Below, in pieces: positions 38,615 to 48,999 of a stretch of DNA of 64,000 nt (within the stretch, counting starts at the first letter, position 1; each line of letters begins with the position of its first letter). The position numbers and the translations under genes are program-made. A model generated the notes under the pieces. It saw nothing but the letters and a program-made list of their open reading frames with translations. It did not search any database and had not been told where the DNA came from. Source of the stretch: Algoriphagus marincola HL-49. GTDB lineage: Bacteria > Bacteroidota > Bacteroidia > Cytophagales > Cyclobacteriaceae. Where the stretch lies: NCBI GenBank assembly GCA_001314815.1, contig LJXT01000002.1, positions 1-64,000 of the forward strand, written 5' to 3'.

Positions 38615-41389
38615 ATGAAAACCAAATTATTAACAATTTTATTTTTAGCCATTTCCTCATTTGGCATGGCGCAGAATTACACGCTGAAAGGAAAAATCCG
38701 TGATGGCAAAAATCAGGAAACCATCCCCAATGCCACCGTATTATTACTCAATGTGACTGACTCTTCTCAAGTGGACGGAATCATTTCTGACCTGGATGGA
38801 AATTTCGAAATCGAATCGATCAAAGAAGGCGATTACCTGCTAATAATCAATTATTTAGGATACGAGGATTATTTCCGGACGATTCAGATGCTAGGCAATT
38901 TGGATTTGGGTACCATATCCATTCGGGAGCAAGCTACAGATTTGGACGAGGTGACCATTCAGGCCAGAAGATCCACCAGCCAAAACAAGTCTGATACGAC
39001 AATGTTCAATGCAGATGCATTTAAGACCATGCGGGATGCCAGTGCGCAGACTTTGATCGAAAAGCTTCCCGGAGTAACTTCTGAGGACGGTTCGCTGCAA
39101 GCTCAAGGTGAGGCAATCGCACAAATCCTTGTGGATGGGGAGCCATTCTTTGGGACGGACGTTCGCACCGCCCTACAAAACTTACCTGCAGAGGTTATTC
39201 AAAGTATTGAAATCTACGATCAGTTGAGTGAAAAAGCGCGATTAAGTGGATTTGACGATGGAGAGCGATTGAAAACCATCAATATTATCACCAAGCCCAA
39301 TCGACGAAAAGGGCAATTTGGCCGAACCAGCGCTGGATACGGAACTGATGATCGGTATTTGGTAGGAGCTAGTATCAATGACTTTGACGATGACCGAAGA
39401 ATCACTTTTACGGGTCTTTCCAATAATATCAATGTCACCGATTTTTCATCCGATCCCAACGCCCAGAATAATGCCCGCCCACAAAACGGCATCATACAAA
39501 CGCACATTCTCGGACTGAACTACTCTGATAAATGGGGTGAAAAAATCAAGGTATCCGGTAGCTATGTTTTCAGTAGCCGGGAAAACTTCGAGCGTTCTAC
39601 GCGTTTTCGGGAATTTATCACCTCCGGCGAAAGCGATCAGCTGTACGATGAAGTCAGTACCGAAACACGCATAAACAACCGACATCAGTTTGATATGCGC
39701 TTTGAATATGACATTGATGAAAAAAACCGAATCGTATTCATTCCGCGTTTCTCGGCACGTTTTGAAACAGAAAACTCCGGTTTTAACGGAGAAACTTCCA
39801 ACGGCATAGATCCGATCAACACTGTCGAAAATACCAGAAATGCAGAAAATGAAGATTATGACATTTTCAATCGGATTTTCTACAGCCATAAATTTGACAA
39901 GCCAGGTCGTACGCTGACTTTCCGGGGAAGAATGAGTGAAAACTGGAACAAGGATCGCGCTAATCGAATCGCCAGAAATGAATATTTTGTACCTGAATCC
40001 AGAACAGAAATCATCAATCAGCAGATTAATCGAGACCGTAGTGGAAGTTCTTGGGAGACAGGAATTTCATTTACCGAGGCCATCAGTGAGCGAAGCCAAC
40101 TTGAGCTTGAATACGAAATTGGTAACCGCCTGAACGACTCGGACCAGTTGATCTTCGATGTAATTGATGAAGCTATTGATGAGCCTATTTTGGAATTGGA
40201 TACTGCACTTAGTAATACTTTCGAAAGCAAATTCCTTACTCAGGAAACTGAGCTAGGCTATCAGTACAAAACTGAAAAAATCCGAATCCAAACGGAACTT
40301 AAATACCAAAATGCCCGATTGGACAACACGCAAGGTTTCCCTCAGGCTTTTGAACTCCAGCGAACCTTCGAGAGCTTGCAGCCAACCGTCAGATTCAATT
40401 ATCAAATCACGGATAATACCAATCTACAGCTTGACTATGACACCCGGGTACAAGAACCTAACTTGCGACAGCTTCAGCCAGTAGTCGATAATACTAACCC
40501 GCTTCAACTCTATGTAGGAAATCCAGATTTGGACCAGTCCTACTCTAATCGACTTCGTATGCGATTCCGAAGCAATAATCCGGAAACTGATCAAAGTTGG
40601 TTTCTCTTTGCCCAGACCTCCTTTGTCAATAATATCATTGCCAACAGTTCCTTTATCGCAGAGGAAGCTACAGAAATCCAACCTGGAATTGTCCTTGAGC
40701 CCGGCTCGCAGCTATTCAGCCCTGTCAATCTAAATGGCTATTGGGATCTTCGCTCTTGGGCAAACTATGGAATGCCGGTGGATTTCCTAAAGTCTAATCT
40801 AAATATCAATGCCGGAGCAGGTATCACCAACCGTCCAACCTTTGTCAATGGAGAGAATGGAACAAACTTCTCCCGACGACTCAGCACCGGGCTTTCATTG
40901 AGTAGTAACATTTCCGATCAGATTGACTTTAATATCTGGACCCGTATGTCATTCAGTCGGGTAGAAAATTCCCTGAACCCCAACCTGAATAATAACTTCT
41001 TCAATCAGCGGGCAAGAGTCAACTTCAACTGGATTTTCTGGGAAGGTTTTGTCTTCCGAACAGATATCAACTATCAGGCAAACAGAGGCCTTTCGGAAGG
41101 ATTTGATCAGAATTTTACCCTGGTGAATATGAGTTTGGGTAAGAAGATTTTTGGTAACCAACGCGGAGAAATCAGTCTAAATGTCTATGACCTCTTCCGC
41201 CAAAACAACAATATTCGTCGAAATATCACGGATACCTTTATCGAGGATGTACAGACAAACGTACTGCAGCGCTACTTTATGCTGACTTTCAGCTACAATA
41301 TCCGTCGCTTTGCTAAAGGCACGAATATGGAAGACTATCAGGATCTGATGGACGATGGCGGTGGTCGCAGAAGAGGAAATTGGAATTGA
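38615..41389 (+). CDS. TonB-dependent receptor-like outer membrane beta-barrel protein with carboxypeptidase-regulatory-like domain
   Basis: Signal peptide; CarboxypepD_reg-like YTLKGKIRDGKNQETIPNATVLL; plug KTMRDASAQTLIEKLPGV; C-terminal barrel. Confidence 0.92.
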   Translation: MKTKLLTILFLAISSFGMAQNYTLKGKIRDGKNQETIPNATVLLLNVTDSSQVDGIISDLDGNFEIESIKEGDYLLIINYLGYEDYFRTIQMLGNLDLGTISIREQATDLDEVTIQARRSTSQNKSDTTMFNADAFKTMRDASAQTLIEKLPGVTSEDGSLQAQGEAIAQILVDGEPFFGTDVRTALQNLPAEVIQSIEIYDQLSEKARLSGFDDGERLKTINIITKPNRRKGQFGRTSAGYGTDDRYLVGASINDFDDDRRITFTGLSNNINVTDFSSDPNAQNNARPQNGIIQTHILGLNYSDKWGEKIKVSGSYVFSSRENFERSTRFREFITSGESDQLYDEVSTETRINNRHQFDMRFEYDIDEKNRIVFIPRFSARFETENSGFNGETSNGIDPINTVENTRNAENEDYDIFNRIFYSHKFDKPGRTLTFRGRMSENWNKDRANRIARNEYFVPESRTEIINQQINRDRSGSSWETGISFTEAISERSQLELEYEIGNRLNDSDQLIFDVIDEAIDEPILELDTALSNTFESKFLTQETELGYQYKTEKIRIQTELKYQNARLDNTQGFPQAFELQRTFESLQPTVRFNYQITDNTNLQLDYDTRVQEPNLRQLQPVVDNTNPLQLYVGNPDLDQSYSNRLRMRFRSNNPETDQSWFLFAQTSFVNNIIANSSFIAEEATEIQPGIVLEPGSQLFSPVNLNGYWDLRSWANYGMPVDFLKSNLNINAGAGITNRPTFVNGENGTNFSRRLSTGLSLSSNISDQIDFNIWTRMSFSRVENSLNPNLNNNFFNQRARVNFNWIFWEGFVFRTDINYQANRGLSEGFDQNFTLVNMSLGKKIFGNQRGEISLNVYDLFRQNNNIRRNITDTFIEDVQTNVLQRYFMLTFSYNIRRFAKGTNMEDYQDLMDDGGGRRRGNWN

Positions 41390-41417
41390 TAAAACAAAGC
41401 CCCAACCAGAGCAAAAC

Positions 41418-41450
41418 AGCCCAAGTTTTTAAAGCTTGGGCTAATTTTAT
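41418..41450 (+). terminator. Terminator after TonB-dependent receptor
   Basis: AGCCCAAG-N9-CTTGGGCT then AATTTTATTT. Confidence 0.75.
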
Positions 41451-41626
41451 TTCAATTCATTTCCCAGTCGAATATTAGATTTTAAGAGATGGTAATCAAA
41501 ATCATATTTATGAAATATTGATAAAACTTAAGCTCAACAATAGGACCACCTTCAGTATTATATTACTCTTTAAAAAGCTAATTTCCAAAAGAGCCAGCTT
41601 TTTCAATAAGTTCTTATTTTCTTCGC

Positions 41627-42499
41627 TCATTTATCATCTTCAGCTGAGGGAAGATTAGTCAATATCATTCCTGCTATCCCCTCCATCTTCGAAAAAGCAA
41701 ACCATTTCTTTCCCAAATCCTTGAGTGAAGCACCGATGTGATAGCAGTCTTTTCCATCTAGAATCAAAAAGCGGTCATGGGCTTCACTAAATTCGACAAC
41801 CTTAATTTCAGGATATTGACTGTTATGCTTTTGATTGTCCAGTCGTAGCTGCTTGCTGATGCTTTTGGTGTAGATGGTGGCGCTGACTCCTTCACCTCGC
41901 TTACTCAAAAGGGTTAAAACACTTTCATCCACGTAATTATCTAAGAGTAGGATGCTTTTCCTAGCGCGTTTGATCAAGCCTGATAAAAATACGTATGCAT
42001 CAAATATTTGTCCGTTGAAAAAAATCCCTTGTCGGGGTAAGTCTTGGGTTTTAAGTTGAAAACGGATTTCTTTTACTTCTTTGGAAAGTTCTTCGAAATG
42101 GTTCTCCATTCTATCCATTCGTTGACTTATGGCAACTCCTCTTAGCAAATAATCACGTAAAACATTGGTGGCCCAAACTCGAAATTGGGTGCCCTGTTTG
42201 GAATTGACTCGATACCCCACAGAGAGAATCGCATCGAGGTTGTAATAATCGATTTCTCTAGAGACCTCTCTACCAGCCTCTAGTTGAACTGTTGCATTTT
42301 TTGCAACAGTTGCTTCTCGGCTCAATTCTCCCTCTTTATAAATGTTGCGCAAATGCCTTGAAATCACAGACTTGTCTCTATCAAAAAGCTGAGCAATTTG
42401 ATTCAAGGTAAGCCATACCGTATCCTGATCCAGCCTAACCTCGATATGCTCTGACAGATTATCACTTTGATATAGTATGATTTCGTTCTTATTACTCAT
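41627..42499 (-). CDS. RhuM-family DNA-binding protein with PLD-like C-terminal domain
   Basis: EVRLDQDTVWLTLNQIAQLFDRDKSVISRHLRNIYKEGEL...YNLDAILSVGYRVNSKQGTQFRVWATNVLRDYLLRG (RhuM); C-terminal ILLLDNYVDESVLTLLSKR... HDRFLILDGKDCYHIGASLKDLGKK. Confidence 0.87.
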   Translation of the reverse strand: MSNKNEIILYQSDNLSEHIEVRLDQDTVWLTLNQIAQLFDRDKSVISRHLRNIYKEGELSREATVAKNATVQLEAGREVSREIDYYNLDAILSVGYRVNSKQGTQFRVWATNVLRDYLLRGVAISQRMDRMENHFEELSKEVKEIRFQLKTQDLPRQGIFFNGQIFDAYVFLSGLIKRARKSILLLDNYVDESVLTLLSKRGEGVSATIYTKSISKQLRLDNQKHNSQYPEIKVVEFSEAHDRFLILDGKDCYHIGASLKDLGKKWFAFSKMEGIAGMILTNLPSAEDDK

Positions 42500-43044
42500 T
42501 TTCCAAATTAATCTTTGCCTGATTTAGAGCTAGAAGTCCGTTCAAGAATTCCGCTTAATTTATTCTTTACCTACCAAATCCAAATAATTATTGGATTTGA
42601 TTCCATTATCTAATTCGGCCACCCGATCTCTTAAGGTAAAAGCAAAGAAACTTTCCTCCTCTTTGTAATTTCAATCTTCATTTCGTCAGGTTTAGTAGGT
42701 TATTTAATCTGCCAGATCCAGGAGCAATGGACTATTTCTAAAAACAAAGAACATTCTCTACTTTGAACTCATCCTTATTCTCAAAGCTGGCTACGACATA
42801 CACACCTTTTGCCAATTTTCAGAGCCATTTTTCTAACGGTTCTTCTGAAAGGGATATTTATTTTTTAGCGACAAATATTTATATGAACTAAAATTTATCA
42901 GTTATAGGTAATGGTTGTAAGTTTTCCTATTCAAATCCAATTCATTGGAAATCTTTTCAAATCCTGACAGATTTCAATGGCTATAAAACTAATTATTCTA
43001 GAGCAAACAATTACAATTTTACCGGTCAAACCGGTTTTTATAGC

Positions 43045-43077
43045 AAAAAAACCGAAAGATTCCTCCCACGGTTCTTT
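43045..43077 (-). terminator. Terminator downstream of tex
   Basis: Minus strand GAACCG-N13/14-CGGTT-TTTTTG. Confidence 0.65.
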
Positions 43078-43129
43078 TGAGTTTTTTCAATGTGAATTGT
43101 TTTTCAAATGCTGGTTTGCTGATAGACAA

Positions 43130-45373
43130 TCACCTAAACTTCCCCTTTAGCATGGCCAATTTCTCTGCCATACTGCCTTGGGGTTCTTCTTTTTGTTTTG
43201 CTTTTGGAGCTGGCTTTTTGGCTGATTTAACTCTTTCTGCAAAAGGATCAGCCTTCATACTCAAACCTATCCGCTTTCTTGCCACATCCACATCAAGCAC
43301 CGTCACCTGCACCTTTTGGTTGACTGTCACGATCTCATTGGGATCTTTCACAAAACGATCTGCCAAATGACTCAAGTGCACCAATCCATCCTGATGCACC
43401 CCTACATCTACAAATGCACCAAAGGCGGTGATGTTGGTGACCACTCCCGGAAGCTTCATGCCGGTTTTGAGATCCGAGATGGCATTGACACCTTTTTCAA
43501 ATTCAAATACCTCAAATTGCTCCCGTGGATCTCGACCTGGCTTCGCCAACTCCTCCAGGATATCTTGCAGAGTCGGTATTCCCACTGCCTCAGACAGGTA
43601 ATTCTTCAAGTTGATTCGCTGCCGGAGTTCCTCTGAAAGCATCAACTCCCGAACCGCCACTCCCAGGTCTTTGGCCATTTTTTCTACCAATTCGTAGCGC
43701 TCAGGGTGGACTGCTGAGCGATCAAGTGGATTAGCCGCCTGACGAATTCGTAGGAATCCAGCCGCTTGTTCATAGGCCTTGTCACCCAAGCGAGGCACTT
43801 TCAAGAGTTGGGCACGACTCGTGAAGGGACCGTTTTCATTCCGGAAGTTGACAATATTTTGTGCTAAGACAGGTCCAAGTCCCGATACATAGGCTAGCAA
43901 TTGCTTCGAGGCAGTATTTACCTCTACCCCCACGGCGTTCACAGCAGAGACCACCGTGTCGTCTAGGGAATTCTTCAAGGCCGACTGATCCACATCATGC
44001 TGATACTGTCCCACACCGATTGACTTCGGGTCAATTTTGACCAATTCTGCTAAGGGATCCATCAATCTTCTCCCAATGGACACAGCGCCACGAACGGTCA
44101 GATCCAAGTCGGGGAATTCTTCCCGAGCTACTTCTGAGGCAGAATAAATGGAAGCGCCAGCTTCATTGACAAGGGTAATGATCACAGATTTGGGTAATCC
44201 GAGGGAGCGAACAAACTCCTCCGTTTCTCTACCTGCCGTACCGTTTCCAATGGCGATCGCTTGAATATCGAATTTCTTAACCAACCCTCTCACCGAAAGA
44301 CCTGCCTCAGCCGTTCTTCGCTGTGGTTCATGCGGAAAAATAGCCTCATAGTGGAGTAATTGTCCCTGCGGCCCGAGACAAACCAATTTACAGCCTGTTC
44401 GGAATCCCGGATCAATAGCCATGACGGTTTTTTCGCCCAAGGGTGCTCCCAACAACAACTGACGCACATTCTCTGCAAAAACCTTGATCGCTTCCTCATC
44501 CGCTTTTCTTTTGGTAAGTAGGCGGATTTCTGTTTCCATACTTGGCTTCAGCAAGCGCTTGTAGGCATCTTTGACTGCAAGTCTCACCTGCTCCACAGAA
44601 GTATTTTCAGCATCAGTGATGACCTCCTTTTCCATCAAACTCAAAGCATCTGACTCTTCGGGTGTAGCATCCAGCATCAAAAACAATTCTTTCTCTCCTC
44701 TCCTCATCGCTAATACCCGATGCGATGGCGCCGTGGCAATGGCTTCTGACCAGTCAAAATAGTCCTTATACTTGATAGCTTCTTGCTCTTTGCCGGGAAT
44801 GACGCGGGAGCGAAATACACCTTCTTTCAGGAAAAGATTCCGCATTTTTTCACGGAGTGAGGCATTCTCATTGATCCACTCTGCAATGATATCACGAGCA
44901 CCCTGCAAGGCATCTTCCACCGTGCTGACCTCCTTTTCTTCATTGACGTATTTTTTGGCTACCTCTTCAAGGGCTATGCTTTCTTGCGAGAAAATCAATT
45001 CCGCCAAAGGCTCCAAGCCCTTTTCCCTAGCAATAGTCGCTTTGGTACGTCGTTTGGGTTTGTATGGCAAATAAATATCTTCCAAGCGAGCCATCGTTTC
45101 CGCTTCCTCGATGGACTTCTTGAGGGAATCGGTAAGTTTTCCCTGCTCCTCGATGGATTTTAGGACTGCCTCTTTCCGCTTGTCCAGATCTCGTAATTGC
45201 TGTAAGCGATCCCGAACTGCCGCTACCTGAACTTCATCTAGGCTTCCCGTGGCTTCCTTTCGGTATCGGGAGATAAAAGGGACGGTCGCACCTCCATCCA
45301 AGAGTTCGATGGTAGCTTGCACTTGCGTGGCTTTGACATTTAATTCTTCGGCGATTTTGAACTGATAACTCAT
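43130..45373 (-). CDS. tex: Tex-family RNA-binding protein (S1 domain)
   Basis: LLDGGATVPFISRYRKEATGSLDEVQ, AIDPGFRTGCKL, C-terminal S1 VVTNITAFGAFVDVGVHQDGLVHLSHL; start at 45373 preferred over 45541. Confidence 0.95.
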   Translation of the reverse strand: MSYQFKIAEELNVKATQVQATIELLDGGATVPFISRYRKEATGSLDEVQVAAVRDRLQQLRDLDKRKEAVLKSIEEQGKLTDSLKKSIEEAETMARLEDIYLPYKPKRRTKATIAREKGLEPLAELIFSQESIALEEVAKKYVNEEKEVSTVEDALQGARDIIAEWINENASLREKMRNLFLKEGVFRSRVIPGKEQEAIKYKDYFDWSEAIATAPSHRVLAMRRGEKELFLMLDATPEESDALSLMEKEVITDAENTSVEQVRLAVKDAYKRLLKPSMETEIRLLTKRKADEEAIKVFAENVRQLLLGAPLGEKTVMAIDPGFRTGCKLVCLGPQGQLLHYEAIFPHEPQRRTAEAGLSVRGLVKKFDIQAIAIGNGTAGRETEEFVRSLGLPKSVIITLVNEAGASIYSASEVAREEFPDLDLTVRGAVSIGRRLMDPLAELVKIDPKSIGVGQYQHDVDQSALKNSLDDTVVSAVNAVGVEVNTASKQLLAYVSGLGPVLAQNIVNFRNENGPFTSRAQLLKVPRLGDKAYEQAAGFLRIRQAANPLDRSAVHPERYELVEKMAKDLGVAVRELMLSEELRQRINLKNYLSEAVGIPTLQDILEELAKPGRDPREQFEVFEFEKGVNAISDLKTGMKLPGVVTNITAFGAFVDVGVHQDGLVHLSHLADRFVKDPNEIVTVNQKVQVTVLDVDVARKRIGLSMKADPFAERVKSAKKPAPKAKQKEEPQGSMAEKLAMLKGKFR

Positions 45374-45672
45374 ATTTTTAATTAGAAACTGCAGAAATTT
45401 CCCGCAAGATAGGAGTCCTTTTGGAGACAAAAAGAGAGAATTGTATCGATTGTCACTAAGGCGCTGAGGATAAGAAAGTAATTTTGTGAATGAGTTGAAA
45501 TGGTTGAAAAGAGGGAAAGGTCGAAGGGTTGTTTGGCGCAATCCTGAAATTTCTTCTTACGCTTATGCTAAAGGCTGGAAGCCGGTAGCTTACTCAAACT
45601 TTTCCTGTAACCATATTTGACAATCAGTCAATAAAGACGGCCTTTCAAAAAGGCTAAACGAATAAGTAATTG

Positions 45673-46254
45673 ATGAAAAAAGAAACCATACTTAAAGAAG
45701 TAAAATCCTGGGGATGGATTATAGCCCTTTTTGCCTTTTTGTATTTCACCGGACTGCTGCCAGTGGTGCAAGGGGGCATCCAATCTGTTTTGCTTTCCAC
45801 TGGACTCATCAAACCAAACCTGGAGCGGGTAGATCGGACTGATGAGAGTTTCGACTACTCGGGAAGCTTCCAGGATTTTCAGGGGAATACCATTCAGCTT
45901 TCCGATTATAGAGGCAAGACGCTTTTTATCAATCTTTGGGCTTCTTGGTGTGGACCATGCCGGGCCGAAATGCCACACATCTCAGAACTCTATAAATCAA
46001 TAGAAGATCAAAAAGACATTGAGTTTTTGATGATAGGCCTGGACAATGAATTTGAAAAAAGTAAGAATCTCATCGAAAGTAAGAGTTGGGCTTTCCCAGC
46101 AATGCATGCAAGCTATGGACTGAATCGAAGTTTACAAAGTCAATCTATCCCCACCACCTTGGTCGTAAACCCCAAAGGAAAAGTAGTCTTTTACCAAGAA
46201 GGAATGAGTAACTTCAATACCGATGAGTTCAGGGATTTTCTGGTGAGCCAGTAG
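45673..46254 (+). CDS. TlpA-family thioredoxin-like protein, membrane anchored
   Basis: WASWCGPCRAEMPH CxxC motif after N-terminal TM; ATG at 45673. Confidence 0.92.
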   Translation: MKKETILKEVKSWGWIIALFAFLYFTGLLPVVQGGIQSVLLSTGLIKPNLERVDRTDESFDYSGSFQDFQGNTIQLSDYRGKTLFINLWASWCGPCRAEMPHISELYKSIEDQKDIEFLMIGLDNEFEKSKNLIESKSWAFPAMHASYGLNRSLQSQSIPTTLVVNPKGKVVFYQEGMSNFNTDEFRDFLVSQ

Positions 46255-46270
46255 CCAGATTTTTACTAAA

Positions 46271-46285
46271 CCAAATTTAATTTGG
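46271..46285. promoter_or_regulatory. 15-bp palindrome
   Basis: CCAAATT-T-AATTTGG. Confidence 0.3.
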
Positions 46286-46497
46286 AGATACAATATTCAA
46301 AACTATTATAAAGTAAAACTTTTAAACAAATAATATATCTACATTTATTTCAATATTTTATGCACTTTTATTGAAGTAAAAATCTTAATGAAATTGGTGG
46401 CTCATTCACTTTTTTCTTATGGCGTTTTTTTAAACCAGACAGCTACACAAACTGACCTTCCGAAAGCACAAAATCAAAAATCTGCCTATATTCCAGC

Positions 46498-47868
46498 ATG
46501 AATATCCAGCAGACGGAAGTAGTCATCATTGGCGGCGGTTTCTCAGGAATAGCTGCAGCAAAAAAACTTCATGAAGCCAAGATTCCTTTTTTGATTTTGG
46601 AAGCAAGAGAGCGAATCGGCGGTCGGGTTTTCACCAAGCATTTATCCGAAAATCTCTATGTCGATCTAGGTGGACAATGGATTGGACCTACTCAAGATCG
46701 AATGTATGCGCTCTGTCAAGAGTTCAACATCCCCTACTTTGAGACCTATGATGAGGGGAAGAATATCCTAAACCTGCGAGGAAAAATCAGGACTTACCAA
46801 GGGATCATTCCCAAGATGGATCCCCTATCGCTGATCAACTTGGACATATTGATGCGAAGCTTGGAGCGAATGGCTAGACAGGTCGACGTCCGCTCTCCTT
46901 GGACTCACCCAAAAGCAGGCAAATGGGATGGAATCACTTTGAAAGATTTTTTAAAGAAATACTCAAAAACCAAATCCTGCTATGAAGTAATCAAGATTGG
47001 TTGCGAGACCATCTTCGCCTGCGAACTCTCCGAAATATCTCTCCTACATGCGCTCTTTTACATTCGCTCAGGTACTTCTTTGGATAGCCTGATCAATATC
47101 AAGAATGGAGCCCAGCAGCATCGAATTGAAGGTGGAATGCAAAGGCTCATTGAAGAAATGGCCAAGCCTTTTGATGATCATATCATTTTCGAATCACCTG
47201 TGAAAAGAATACTTCAAGGTAAAGATTCGATTTCTGTGGACTTTGGTGATCGGTCAATAGAAGCCCGAGAAGCTATTCTTGCTATTCCCCCTCCGCTTTT
47301 GAACCAGATTCAATTCGAACCGGGGCTTTCGATCGATAAGCAAAAACTACTTCAAAACTATCCCATGGGTCGTGTAGGGAAGTGTTTTATGATCTATGAG
47401 AAGCCTTTCTGGAGAAAATTAAAATACAGCGGACAGGTGGTGAGTGATGACCCATTGACCCATCAGACTGTTTTTGACTGCTCCCCGGCTGATGGAAGTT
47501 TCGGGATTCTGATGGGATTTGTAATCGGAAACCGAGCTGATGAATATTTTACTCTTTCTGAAGAAGAGCGAAAAAACCGGATGATGCGGTCTTTGAAGCA
47601 ATATTTTGGTGAAGAAGCGGAAAATGACATCCAATACCTTGATTTTACGATGAGCGATGAAGTTTGGTCAAAAGGCTGCTATGCAGGCCTGATGCCTGTA
47701 AGTAGCTGGTCCCTTTTTCAGGATGCTTATAGAAGATCAGAAGATCGATTGCATTTTGCAGGTACGGAAGCTGCTACGCGCTGGCATGGATATATCGAAG
47801 GCGCCGTATTGGCAGGAGAAGCAGCCGCCTCCAAAATCATAAAAAAATCAACCCAATTAACTTCATGA
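46498..47868 (+). CDS. Flavin monoamine oxidase family protein
   Basis: GGGFSGIAAAKKL, ERIGGRV, DLGGQWIGPTQDRM, FAGTEAATRWHGYIEGAVLAGE. Confidence 0.93.
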   Translation: MNIQQTEVVIIGGGFSGIAAAKKLHEAKIPFLILEARERIGGRVFTKHLSENLYVDLGGQWIGPTQDRMYALCQEFNIPYFETYDEGKNILNLRGKIRTYQGIIPKMDPLSLINLDILMRSLERMARQVDVRSPWTHPKAGKWDGITLKDFLKKYSKTKSCYEVIKIGCETIFACELSEISLLHALFYIRSGTSLDSLINIKNGAQQHRIEGGMQRLIEEMAKPFDDHIIFESPVKRILQGKDSISVDFGDRSIEAREAILAIPPPLLNQIQFEPGLSIDKQKLLQNYPMGRVGKCFMIYEKPFWRKLKYSGQVVSDDPLTHQTVFDCSPADGSFGILMGFVIGNRADEYFTLSEEERKNRMMRSLKQYFGEEAENDIQYLDFTMSDEVWSKGCYAGLMPVSSWSLFQDAYRRSEDRLHFAGTEAATRWHGYIEGAVLAGEAAASKIIKKSTQLTS

Positions 47869-48995
47869 GGAGAATCCTGATATCTTCAGTTTTATTAATC
47901 ATCTTTATTTGGCTCATTTGGTCCTTTTCAGGTAGAAGCTATCCGCTAGAGGAGCCTGAATTGTATTTGGATCTGGTAGAAGAAATCAATCCCTCGGACA
48001 CTTCAAAAAGTAACATTGTAGGGATTCAGCCTTACATGGAGACGAGCGACTACCTAGATCAGGAAACCTTCTATCGGAAGTTGGAACTCTACCTGCACGA
48101 ATCGAGAAAGACAGGCCTTATTCGATCCAGTACCATTGTCCTGCTTCCAGAATACTTGGGTACGTGGTTGGTTCTATCGGGCGAGAAGCATAATTTGGCG
48201 AAAAAAGAGACAGTTGAAGAAGCAATGACCACATTGATTCTGTCCAACATCGTGGATTTTTCCATCAACCTCATTCGATCAAAAGAAGAAGATAAAATAA
48301 CGGCCGCCATTTTTCGAATGAAATCGCTGAAGATGGCCAAAGACTATTTTGACACATTCAGCAAGCTTTCTAAGGATTTCAACTGCTTTATTGCCGCAGG
48401 AAGTATTGTTTTACCAAAACCTCAAGTGATCGATGGCGAGCTGATTATTGATTCCAGCGAACCACTTTACAATGCTTCCTTCATCTTTGGTCCGGATGGA
48501 AAAATCATCGGAAAACCAATTTTAAAAGCCTTTCCAATAGACACCGAACTTCCCTTTGTCCAAAGCCAACCTGTGGAGCAATTACCTGTCTTCGAATTAC
48601 CCATGGGGAAAACAGCTTTGATGATCTGTGCAGATAGCTGGTATCCTGAACCTTATACAAAAGCTGCAAAAGAAAAAACTGAGGTTATCCTTGTACCCTC
48701 CTACCTCACCGGGGAAAACGCCATGAAAAACCTTTGGCAAGGCTATAATGGTATGGAAGCACCTACTGGCACTGAGCTGACCGACATTCAAAAAATCACC
48801 GAGTGGGAGGCTTGGAATAAATATGCCCTTCCGGGAAAAATTGGTAAAACCTCGGCTAAGGTCGGTATGAATGTATTTCTCAGGGGAAAACTCTGGGAAA
48901 TGGGCGCAGATGGTCAGCCATTAGCCATACTGAATGGTCAGGCGCTAAAGCCGACAGCAGCAGCACGAGCTGGAATTTGGTCACTGAACTACTAG
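47865..48995 (+). CDS. Carbon-nitrogen hydrolase (nitrilase) superfamily protein with N-terminal TM
   Basis: VLLPEYLG (Glu), ALMICADSWYPE (Cys); MRRILISSVLLIIFIWLIWSF anchor. Confidence 0.85.
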   Translation: MRRILISSVLLIIFIWLIWSFSGRSYPLEEPELYLDLVEEINPSDTSKSNIVGIQPYMETSDYLDQETFYRKLELYLHESRKTGLIRSSTIVLLPEYLGTWLVLSGEKHNLAKKETVEEAMTTLILSNIVDFSINLIRSKEEDKITAAIFRMKSLKMAKDYFDTFSKLSKDFNCFIAAGSIVLPKPQVIDGELIIDSSEPLYNASFIFGPDGKIIGKPILKAFPIDTELPFVQSQPVEQLPVFELPMGKTALMICADSWYPEPYTKAAKEKTEVILVPSYLTGENAMKNLWQGYNGMEAPTGTELTDIQKITEWEAWNKYALPGKIGKTSAKVGMNVFLRGKLWEMGADGQPLAILNGQALKPTAAARAGIWSLNY

Positions 48996-48999
48996 AATC

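Noticed and set aside
39446-39889. 147-aa minus-strand ORF
   Set aside because: Antisense to the TonB-type receptor
43021-43040. ACCGGT-CAA-ACCGGT-TTTT as a plus-strand terminator
   Set aside because: No plus-strand gene ends nearby; kept only the minus-strand tex terminator as a feature
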